From assembly GCA_038249175.1 (NCBI GenBank), contig JBBRWP010000138.1, forward strand, positions 1 to 8,576: a stretch of 8,576 bases of DNA, given 5' to 3'. This document shows, piece after piece, positions 1 through 5,260 of the stretch. The DNA comes from JAEWSN01 sp038249175 (GTDB taxonomy: Bacteria > Bacillota > Clostridia > DSM-8532). The position numbers and the translations under genes were made by a program. How positions within the stretch are numbered: the first letter of the stretch is position 1; each line of letters begins with the position of its first letter. The notes beneath the pieces are model-generated. The model searched no databases. It was not told the DNA's origin and saw nothing but the letters and a program-made list of their open reading frames with translations.

Positions 1-100
1 CCCTGAGTGTGACCATGCCTGCCGTTGTGGTGGTTTTGTACCAGATGGCGCCTACGATGACCAATGCAAGAAATAATAAACCGATGATTCTGGTCTTCAT
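1..100 (-). CDS. Partial exported or membrane-anchored protein (N-terminus only)
   Basis: Only the first 33 codons are present; the gene runs off the left edge. The protein begins MKTRIIGLLFLALVIVGAIW, a short basic start followed by a long hydrophobic stretch, so it is exported or membrane-anchored. No lipobox cysteine is visible in the part seen. The ATG overlaps the stop codon of the XpaC-family gene as ATGA, and a GAGGG ribosome binding site lies about 7 nt upstream inside that gene. This overlap indicates translational coupling as the third gene of the operon. Similar operons often carry TelA-type toxic-anion-resistance proteins or further substrate-binding proteins. A hydrophobic N-terminus fits a substrate-binding protein better than TelA, but that is inference. 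Confidence 0.7.
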   Translation of the reverse strand, partial: MKTRIIGLLFLALVIVGAIWYKTTTTAGMVTLR

Positions 101-750
101 GAATTTCCCTCTTCTTTCAACAAGCTCTCAAGCACTTTCATTTCCACATCGAGGTCCAGAATGTCCTTCTGATTGACCTTGCCGAGTTGCTTTTCAAATG
201 CGGATTCAATCAGATCGAAGGCATTCCCGAACTTTGAACCCAATTCCGCCTCTGCCGGTTCGATGCCGCCCGCACTGTTCTGCACCTGCCGATCCGGCTG
301 GACAAGCGTCTCGTACTTGTCAAGGACCATCAGTACAACCCCCAGATAATAGGAAAAGAAGCGTTTGATGGCCTTGATCTGGGTCGGGTTTTTGCGCACC
401 TGTGCCATGATATCCTGTCCGAGCTGGTGGATATGCAGGAGTTTGGTCTTGGTCATGGGATCGCGTATTCTGTCCGCGTGTCTCCATATGGTATCCAGGG
501 ATGTAATTCCATCCTTAAGCATGTCCGCGATTCCGTCGTTGTTCGCCATATCTGTGATGTCAATACCGGCAACGTTTTTGCGTTCCGGTTTAAATACAAG
601 AATCAGCCCGAGGAACAGCCCCATTGCAATCAACAATGCAGCCAACAGTTGAAAATCCAGTACAAGATAACACACTGAAAACCCGAAACCGGTCAACAAG
701 GCACTGAGCAAAACTGTGCGTGTCCATTTGGATTCATGCGACATCGTCAT
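97..750 (-). CDS. XpaC-family membrane protein (5-bromo-4-chloroindolyl phosphate hydrolysis family)
   Basis: This 217-residue protein has two hydrophobic segments near the N-terminus (about residues 12-31 and 34-53), followed by a soluble, mostly helical domain. The later part matches the XpaC/Halogen_Hydrol family pattern by eye: a KNPTQIKAIKRFFSYYLG block near the middle, then a DKYETL block, and a C-terminal acidic DLDVEMKVLESLLKEEG segment. Its length is close to that of Bacillus XpaC. The family name comes from a phosphatase-like plate phenotype; the true biochemical role is not established, and family members often sit beside TelA-type genes. The start overlaps the upstream VWA lipoprotein stop as TGATG, with an AAAGGGG ribosome binding site 8 nt upstream (759-765). 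A second ATG two codons in is an alternative start. The downstream gene overlaps by ATGA, so all three are probably translated together. Confidence 0.87.
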   Translation of the reverse strand: MTMSHESKWTRTVLLSALLTGFGFSVCYLVLDFQLLAALLIAMGLFLGLILVFKPERKNVAGIDITDMANNDGIADMLKDGITSLDTIWRHADRIRDPMTKTKLLHIHQLGQDIMAQVRKNPTQIKAIKRFFSYYLGVVLMVLDKYETLVQPDRQVQNSAGGIEPAEAELGSKFGNAFDLIESAFEKQLGKVNQKDILDLDVEMKVLESLLKEEGNS

Positions 751-2327
751 CAGTTGTACCCCTTTGCCTGTTTGAAAGCAGCAGACAGGTCTTTGGTGCC
801 GTCAAAAACGCGGGCATGGGTCAATGTAGCGATTCGAGACAATTGATCCATGGATGCGTCACCAAAAGTGATGGAAAAGACGGGAATATCAAGGCCTTTT
901 TGCTGCCAGGCTGCCTCGAAATCCTCGAACTTGAAGGAGCTGTTGGAGTTGCCGTCTGTCAGAAGGATGATTGCCGGGGCGTATTGGGTGGAATCCAGTG
1001 TGGAAAGGGTATCCAAAGCGGACAGTACAGGCTGGTAGATGTCAGTGCCGCCATTCGGGGACAGGGCATCCACCTGGTCCAGCAGCTGTTTCATAGTGTT
1101 TGGATTGTTGCCGTCTGCACTGAGAGAGGACCAGAGGGTATCATCAAAGGGAAGGATAACCGTCTTGTCCTTGCCGGTTGCCTGAAGCATGAATTTGGCG
1201 GCATTGTCCTGATCCAAAATGAACCGCATCGCTTTCTTGAGTTCTTCGGAACCCTTGCCCGCCATGCTACCTGAGAAATCCAGACAGTATACGGTTGCCG
1301 AGGCTTTGCGGAAGGAGCTCTGATAGAGGTTCAATGCGGCCTGAATCACTTCGGCGGAAGGCATTTTGATGGGGGAGAGGATGCGCGTAGTGTCGATGCC
1401 CCAGGCAGGATTGAACACCTTCGGATCCGGATTGGCCACGGTCATGCCCAGACCGGTTCTGCGCCCTAGCGCATTGAGCCGGGTTTGCACATCGGCGGAG
1501 AGCAGGTATTCCTGGAACTTCAGAAAGGCCTTTTCCTTCACGTCCTCCCCATGGTTGATGTACCCGAGAGGAGAGTCAGCGATGGAGAGACCGTCATAGG
1601 GGTAAACGACATGAAGCGTTTCCCGCCCCTGTTTGACCAGCTCCTGGTTGGTGCTGATGATCAGAGCCTCATAGTTGACCATGGCGTCGTAATTGGACGA
1701 GAGAAAGAGCTCCTTGAGCCAGTCCGAGCTGCCGGAGGAACGGTTGACACCCTGCAACAGTGTGCGGATGCCACTCGTCAGCTTTTCATTCTTCAAATCA
1801 TTCAGCGTGATGACGTCCGGCGAACCGAGCAGGGAGTTCAGAAACCCCAGATAGGCGCAGGCACCGGAGTTGGACTGCGTGGCAGAAGTCATGGCAAATG
1901 TCAGCTTTTTGTTCTGAATCGCGGCCTGAATGTCCTTGATGGAGACCTGCTTCCCGGTAAATCCCAACGATTGCGCCAGACTCTCCCGGATACCAAACAC
2001 CACCGGTGTGGTCATGATGGAATGCTGGTGGCGCACCAGTTTCTGAGTGTCTCCCATTGTAATCCAGATGCTGTTGGCGGGCCAGACCGCATCAAAACCG
2101 GAAGCACCGGTTTGCAGATCATTCATGATCTCCACGGAACCCTTGTAGGTCATTTCCACCCGGATATGGTTGGTTTTTTCGAAAGCCTGGATAATTTCCA
2201 CCAGTTCCTTGTTTTCCGATCCGGACACCACGCGGAGTACTGTATTGCCACCGGAACACCCTGCAAACAACACCATGGCCAACAGGCAACAGATGGCCAG
2301 CAGAACACCTCTGATTGTTTTTTTCAT
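750..2327 (-). CDS. Lipoprotein with substrate-binding domain fused to a von Willebrand A domain
   Basis: This 525-residue protein starts with a lipoprotein signal peptide: basic MKKTIR, a hydrophobic core, then a lipobox LFAGC with the acylated cysteine at 24. Residues about 30-310 look like a periplasmic-binding-protein fold of the extracellular solute-binding type (LRVVSGSENKELVEIIQAFE at the start, a DAVWPANS segment, a YPYDGLSIADSPLGY segment). Residues about 343-520 form a VWA domain with a complete metal-ion-dependent adhesion site: DFSGS (D350, S352, S354), T428 in GGTDI and D458 in LLTDG. The protein is therefore expected on the outer face of the membrane and to bind a ligand through a divalent cation. 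The start is supported by GGGGG 6 nt upstream (2334-2338). It is the first gene of an operon with the XpaC-family gene. The natural ligand is unknown. Confidence 0.88.
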   Translation of the reverse strand: MKKTIRGVLLAICCLLAMVLFAGCSGGNTVLRVVSGSENKELVEIIQAFEKTNHIRVEMTYKGSVEIMNDLQTGASGFDAVWPANSIWITMGDTQKLVRHQHSIMTTPVVFGIRESLAQSLGFTGKQVSIKDIQAAIQNKKLTFAMTSATQSNSGACAYLGFLNSLLGSPDVITLNDLKNEKLTSGIRTLLQGVNRSSGSSDWLKELFLSSNYDAMVNYEALIISTNQELVKQGRETLHVVYPYDGLSIADSPLGYINHGEDVKEKAFLKFQEYLLSADVQTRLNALGRRTGLGMTVANPDPKVFNPAWGIDTTRILSPIKMPSAEVIQAALNLYQSSFRKASATVYCLDFSGSMAGKGSEELKKAMRFILDQDNAAKFMLQATGKDKTVILPFDDTLWSSLSADGNNPNTMKQLLDQVDALSPNGGTDIYQPVLSALDTLSTLDSTQYAPAIILLTDGNSNSSFKFEDFEAAWQQKGLDIPVFSITFGDASMDQLSRIATLTHARVFDGTKDLSAAFKQAKGYN

Positions 2328-2333
2328 GCATTT

Positions 2334-2338
2334 CCCCC
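2334..2338 (-). promoter_or_regulatory. Ribosome binding site of the VWA lipoprotein gene
   Basis: On the minus strand GGGGG (followed by AAA) sits 6 nt before the ATG at 2325-2327. It fixes the start directly before the basic end of the signal peptide. Confidence 0.6.
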
Positions 2339-2377
2339 AGTCCGGGCAACCACAAGGTAAAATAACCCTTACTGATT

Positions 2378-2402
2378 ATTATACGGGAAATGGATGTCAT
2401 CC
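2378..2402 (-). promoter_or_regulatory. Candidate promoter and operator of the VWA-XpaC operon
   Basis: The minus strand has a perfect TATAAT -10 box at 2378-2383, about 50 bp upstream of the VWA lipoprotein start. No good -35 box is visible. In its place is an 11-bp palindrome, GGATG-A-CATCC (2392-2402), partly overlapping where a -35 box would lie. A promoter with a strong -10 and weak -35 often depends on a regulator, and the palindrome is a possible binding site. This is motif reading only. Confidence 0.4.
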
Positions 2403-2717
2403 GCCGTGCCGCCGTGTTAATTTCATGTAAAAAATGAAACCGGACCAGTGTCTCATCCTCTTTCAGAATAACGCACAAATGTACGTTATTATCTTTGTCA
2501 GTAAAACCAAGTGAACCAGCCGTATTATGTGGTGATTTGATTCCATAGCCTTGAGAAAGAACAACGCCTTTTTTGTTTAATGTTCCTTTGAAATGTTCAT
2601 TGGCCGTTTTCAGTTTATCAGCATCAATCATTTTGGTGATTGATTTTTGATTTCACTGCAAAAAACTAGGTGAGGGAGGGTACAACGGGTTACTGAAGAA
2701 CGATTTTACGTACCACC

Positions 2718-2742
2718 AACATAACAAGCAATAACATAACAA
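2718..2742. repeat. Short direct repeat AACATAACAA x2
   Basis: AACATAACAA occurs at 2718-2727 and 2733-2742, 15 bp apart, in the 256-bp gap between the UroD-like gene and the remnant frame. The gap otherwise shows no convincing gene, RNA or strong terminator. The repeat may be low-complexity sequence. Confidence 0.4.
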
Positions 2743-2887
2743 ACCAAGCCCACTGTTGACATATAGCCAATACGAGGCCTCCCGAACAATTTGATACAGT
2801 AATGTATAAAGCAAGTACATGCCCCGAAAAACTTAAACTCCAACAATTTCTGTCTATTGGGAGTGAACTGCTTCAAATGCAAACAAA

Positions 2888-4327
2888 CTACCAAAGAAGG
2901 GTGGTCCATATATAATTGTACACCCAGGAATCTACTTCCTCCCAACTGTTTCGCACCAGGTCCACGTCTCCTGACAACTGCCGGTATCCAAGACTTTCTT
3001 CTTCCCACGGAATACAGACGCCCGGCGGACGTTTGCCACCCGGTATCGTACCATTTTGCCCTTGTTTGGAATCCTGGATGGAAAGGACTTCTTTTTTTGG
3101 CTGCGATGCCACGGAAGAACGGCTGTATACGCCGTGTTCCATCGTATAGGCAATCGCCGCTTTCACATTGTCCACGTTGATATCCTGCATCATCAAGGCT
3201 GTTGAATCCAGGATATATCCACCTTCCGGTGCTAAGATGGAAAAAAGTTTGCCAAGATATGCTTCCACTTCCTGTGTTGTCCCCCAGGCAAGCAATTCGT
3301 AGGGCAGTCCACCGCTGACGGCAAACTTGCGCTTGATGGTGTTCACCAGTTTCAGCGGGTCTCCTTTATCCAGATGATAAATGATACTGCCGGCGGGAAA
3401 TTCCATCAGCTTATCATAATGGGCTTCCCAGTTTCCTTCCCCGTAGAAGAGGATGCGGTGTCCTTTTGAGATGATTTCCTCGAAAACCGGCTTCAGCGTG
3501 GGCCACATAATGCCATCGAACATTTCCGGTGTGATAAAAGGCACCGTACCACGATGAGCCCAAATCGTGATGGGTGCGTATTTGTCCGGATCCGCACCGC
3601 CAAGCGCATTTTTTACAATGTGCGGCATCAGCGCTTCACAGGCTTTCAATACCTTGTCTGGCTGTGTGAAGGCATCCATGACCGAACCCTGATACCCTCT
3701 CAGTTTATCCATCAGCAAATCAAACGGCGCTTTGATCATGCCCGCATTGGCGGAGACGACACCCGCTTCATATTTAAGCTTGTTGGCATATTCACCGAAT
3801 GAACCGATATAGCGCGCATAGGCCATGGCCCCCGAAATCAGTGCAGCATTATGCTGAAATGTCACTGGACCACCAGGAGGCGAAAGCCGTGTCGTGTATC
3901 GGGAAAACCATTTTGTCATTAGAAATGCTGTCGGATCATCGGCGAACTCATCGTATTCGTCCGCTTTCATACAAATGTCCGCTTCGGATGAGGGCTCATG
4001 AAACTGGCACACGCTATTCAGCGAAGTATCAACCCCCGGGACGGCAAAATTCTTCCAGGAAGCACCTTTCCCCACGCCATAGTTGCTCCATATGGCGTTG
4101 AGCATGGCAGCATCCACATTCAATTCACTGGCTATTTTTCTAGTGGCGTCAAAAGCCAGGCGAAAGTCGCAGGCCGTCTGCTGGGTTGTATACCCGGCAT
4201 ATCTGGCTGCAATCTCCTCAAAAAGGAACCGTATGGGTATCCTGTCGGGCATATTGTTTTCCATGGCTGTGCCATAACGGGCGAATGCTGCATGATACCT
4301 TTTTTCAACCTCTTGTGATACGAACAT
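2888..4327 (-). CDS. Uroporphyrinogen decarboxylase (URO-D) superfamily protein, not a haem enzyme
   Basis: With the start at 4327 this is a 479-residue URO-D-superfamily protein of the kind annotated as uroporphyrinogen decarboxylase-like or corrinoid methyltransferase-like. The family pattern is seen in the central TFQHNAALISGAMAYARYIG region, MIKAPFDLLMD (about 197-207), the KGHRILFYGEGNWEAHYDKL strand-turn (288-307) and GYILDSTALMMQDINVDNVK near 370-389. The haem-pathway UroD signature RQAGR is absent from the N-terminus. The HxC and later Cys zinc ligands of MtaA/CmuA methyltransferases are also absent: FYGEGN and GYILDST occupy those places. After residue 403 there is a 76-residue tail with a low-complexity linker and a Trp-rich end (PGVCIPWEEE ... 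NYIWTTLLW). The start is chosen by GGGAGG 5 nt upstream; a further ATG at 4349-4351 lacks such a site. The substrate is unknown. Confidence 0.82.
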   Translation of the reverse strand: MFVSQEVEKRYHAAFARYGTAMENNMPDRIPIRFLFEEIAARYAGYTTQQTACDFRLAFDATRKIASELNVDAAMLNAIWSNYGVGKGASWKNFAVPGVDTSLNSVCQFHEPSSEADICMKADEYDEFADDPTAFLMTKWFSRYTTRLSPPGGPVTFQHNAALISGAMAYARYIGSFGEYANKLKYEAGVVSANAGMIKAPFDLLMDKLRGYQGSVMDAFTQPDKVLKACEALMPHIVKNALGGADPDKYAPITIWAHRGTVPFITPEMFDGIMWPTLKPVFEEIISKGHRILFYGEGNWEAHYDKLMEFPAGSIIYHLDKGDPLKLVNTIKRKFAVSGGLPYELLAWGTTQEVEAYLGKLFSILAPEGGYILDSTALMMQDINVDNVKAAIAYTMEHGVYSRSSVASQPKKEVLSIQDSKQGQNGTIPGGKRPPGVCIPWEEESLGYRQLSGDVDLVRNSWEEVDSWVYNYIWTTLLW

Positions 4328-4332
4328 GGGTA

Positions 4333-4340
4333 CCTCCCTT
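4333..4340 (-). promoter_or_regulatory. Ribosome binding site deciding the UroD-like start
   Basis: AAGGGAGG on the minus strand lies 5 nt upstream of the ATG at 4325-4327. It favours this start over the in-frame ATG eight codons further upstream. Confidence 0.75.
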
Positions 4341-4372
4341 GTGAAAAGCATTGTGCCGGACTAGACATTGAA

Positions 4373-4402
4373 AGAATACCACCTCGATGGTTCCTAAGTC
4401 AA
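4373..4402 (-). promoter_or_regulatory. Sigma-70-type promoter of the UroD-like gene
   Basis: On the minus strand TTGACT (4397-4402) is followed after 18 bp by TATTCT (4373-4378), which is preceded by TGG, giving an extended -10 (TGnTATTCT). Transcription would begin near 4366, leaving a leader of about 40 nt before the chosen start codon. Confidence 0.55.
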
Positions 4403-4403
4403 A

Positions 4404-4433
4404 GCACCCTATATATCATACCATGCACCCTAT
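4404..4433 (-). promoter_or_regulatory. Two direct repeats upstream of the UroD-like promoter (activator site candidate)
   Basis: The 9-mer ATAGGGTGC (minus strand) occurs at 4425-4433 and again at 4404-4412. The starts are 21 bp apart, two turns of the helix, and the nearer copy ends 1 bp before the -35 box. This is the usual geometry for a dimeric activator binding direct repeats beside a -35 element. Confidence 0.45.
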
Positions 4434-4523
4434 CGAGATAAGCAAAAAAACATTAGAATTCCTGGGGACCTGAGGTAATAATGGAAAGGTGGATTAGAAC
4501 TTATTTTTTATTATACAAGCTAG

Positions 4524-4545
4524 CAAAAGTCGGCTGCTGCCGATT
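4524..4545 (-). terminator. Weak rho-independent terminator after the broken gene tail
   Basis: On the minus strand TCGGC-AGCA-GCCGA forms a 5-bp GC-rich stem with a 4-nt loop, followed by CTTTTGC. It lies about 12 nt past the stop codon at 4555-4557, where a terminator for that gene would be expected. The stem and T-run are short, so strength is doubtful. Confidence 0.4.
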
Positions 4546-4554
4546 ATGGATGCA

Positions 4555-4719
4555 TCACCTTAAGTTAAACTTCTCGACAATCCCTTTAATTTCCGCAGCA
4601 ATCAATTTTGCCTTTCCTTCCCTAATACCAATATTCTTTGCTACTTCCAGTATATCTTTCACACTTGGATTCTTTACAGATAGTGTCAAGCAATAGCTAA
4701 TATATTGAATATTATACTT
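4555..4719 (-). pseudogene. C-terminal fragment of a lost gene, possibly HipA-like
   Basis: The minus strand carries a 54-codon open stretch without a start codon, ending in TGA at 4555-4557. It reads as a well-behaved protein end: YISYCLTLSVKNPSVKDILE, then VAKNIGIREGKAKLIAAEIK, then a GIVEKFNLR terminus. The pattern of a helix, a short Gly-Ile turn, an Ala-Lys pair and a final EIxxIVxxF helix resembles the C-terminal helices of HipA-type kinase toxins. This is a resemblance by eye only. Upstream it is cut off by an in-frame TAG at 4720-4722, which is the stop of the small lipoprotein gene. No complete gene upstream can supply its N-terminus, so it is best read as a remnant left by deletion or insertion. 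Confidence 0.45.
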
Positions 4720-4854
4720 CTAATTTTGCTCATCAGACTGCTTTGAAGACGAAAACTGAAGGCCTTTCCAGTACGCACAGCCGGTGAAAACCAGAAGAAT
4801 GGCTCCCGCAGCAATGAGGTACCGCAGCCATGGCACTTTCAGGGTTCGGCCCAT
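4720..4854 (-). CDS. Small lipoprotein, 44 residues, unknown function
   Basis: The protein begins MGRTLKVPWLRYLIAAGAIL, giving a basic N-terminal region and a hydrophobic core. It then has a lipobox-like LVFTGC (cysteine at 26) and a short polar tail ending in KQSDEQN. This matches a lipoprotein signal peptide with only about 19 residues left after processing. The start is supported by GGAGG 6 nt upstream (4861-4865); the same frame extends upstream to an ATG at 4939-4941, but that one has no comparable site. The gene ends in TAG at 4720-4722 and the frame then continues into the orphan gene tail. I do not recognise a family. It could be a very small envelope lipoprotein or a shortened derivative of a larger lipoprotein. 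Confidence 0.55.
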   Translation of the reverse strand: MGRTLKVPWLRYLIAAGAILLVFTGCAYWKGLQFSSSKQSDEQN

Positions 4855-4860
4855 CAGAAA

Positions 4861-4865
4861 CCTCC
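4861..4865 (-). promoter_or_regulatory. Ribosome binding site of the small lipoprotein
   Basis: GGAGG on the minus strand lies 6 nt before the ATG at 4852-4854. It is the main evidence that this short frame is translated from the inner ATG. Confidence 0.6.
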
Positions 4866-4931
4866 GTTGGGACGATATGTGCAAAAGTGAGAGGGGTACC
4901 CGATTATTCTTCACTGAAAGACATGAATCCC

Positions 4932-4940
4932 ATTCTATCA
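4932..4940 (-). promoter_or_regulatory. Candidate extended -10 promoter of the small lipoprotein
   Basis: The minus strand reads TGATAGAAT: a TAGAAT -10 (five of six consensus bases) with the TG of an extended -10. It would start transcription about 70 nt upstream of the small lipoprotein. No convincing -35 box is seen. Confidence 0.3.
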
Positions 4941-5132
4941 CAACGTTCGAGAGGACGCTACCTCAAAGCCTCCACTAGGCAGGGTCTGCTTTTTCAACCG
5001 GATTACGGTTCAGTCCTGATATAACAGAAAACGATAATGAAAGAGCCATTTCCGAAATGCTCGGAATTATTTTAACGAAAATCTCGGGTCTGCATTACCT
5101 AAAAGCTCGGAATATGATATCATGCTCATGTT

Positions 5133-5232
5133 AGGCGCCGTTAAGAAATTACTTGTTTTTTTTCGAAAAAGAATGGCAAGTCTGGCCAATGTTTTTCGAA
5201 ATTCATAGAACAAGTTATTTCTTAACAAGCCT
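5133..5232. repeat. 100-bp imperfect inverted repeat, MITE-like
   Basis: The left arm starts AGGCGCCGTTAAGAAATTAC and the right arm, read on the opposite strand, starts AGGCTTGTTAAGAAATAAC. The 18-bp core GTTAAGAAATTACTTGTT (5140-5157) pairs with 5209-5226 with one mismatch. Further in, TTTCGAAAAA and TTTTTCGAAA pair again. The whole unit can fold into one long hairpin ending 28 bp before the AAA gene start. It contains no coding sequence. No clear target-site duplication is visible. It may be a miniature inverted-repeat element or a long regulatory or terminator hairpin. Confidence 0.55.
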
Positions 5233-5250
5233 TTAGCTCTTGAAGAAACA

Positions 5251-5255
5251 GGAGG
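5251..5255 (+). promoter_or_regulatory. Ribosome binding site deciding the AAA protein start
   Basis: GGAGG lies 5 nt upstream of the ATG at 5261. It favours this start over the in-frame TTG at 5240, which has no such site. Confidence 0.75.
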
Positions 5256-5260
5256 TAGTT

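Larger units (their letters stand above)
2328..2631 (-). pseudogene. Unrecognised reading frame, probable gene remnant
   Basis: A minus-strand frame opens with ATG at 2629-2631 and stays open past the VWA lipoprotein start, ending at 2119 inside that gene in another frame. Roughly its first 75 residues look protein-like (MIDADKLKTANEHFKGTLNK at the start, then GYGIKSPHNTAGSLGFTDKD). From about 2390 it runs through the TATAAT box and ribosome binding site of the next gene, and beyond 2327 it is clearly only a shadow of that gene. No ribosome binding site precedes the ATG. I do not recognise a family. The likeliest reading is the truncated 5' end of a gene whose rest was lost, but chance is possible. 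Coordinates mark the part not overlapping the VWA gene. Confidence 0.3.
4855..5132. other. Non-coding stretch with small dyads
   Basis: No gene is supported between the small lipoprotein and the 100-bp inverted repeat. The stretch holds three small dyads: AACCG/CGGTT (4996-5010, 5-nt loop), TTCCGA/TCGGAA (5050-5066, 5-nt loop, followed by TTATTTT and possibly a weak plus-strand terminator), and the 10-bp palindrome ATGATATCAT (5114-5123). The 9-mer GCTCGGAAT occurs twice, at 5059-5067 and 5105-5113. It may contain promoter elements for the AAA gene, but none is clear. Confidence 0.4.

Noticed and set aside
720..1274. Plus-strand frame of 184 codons
   Set aside because: It is antisense to the VWA domain coding region; no ribosome binding site or domain pattern supports it.
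1485..2360. Long plus-strand open frame of 291 codons
   Set aside because: It lies antisense to the well-supported VWA lipoprotein, has no family features and is rich in Gln/His/Gly of the kind produced by reading the opposite strand.
2706..3008. Minus-strand frame with a hydrophobic C-terminal end
   Set aside because: It mostly overlaps the UroD-like gene in another frame. The hydrophobic end falls in the non-coding gap and lacks a ribosome binding site of its own.
4481..4696. Plus-strand 71-codon frame with hydrophobic residues
   Set aside because: It is antisense to the coherent 54-codon gene tail on the minus strand, which reads far more like real protein.
4720..4941. Longer 73-codon version of the small lipoprotein
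   Set aside because: The upstream ATG has no ribosome binding site and would place 29 unlikely residues before the signal peptide; the inner ATG has GGAGG at proper spacing.
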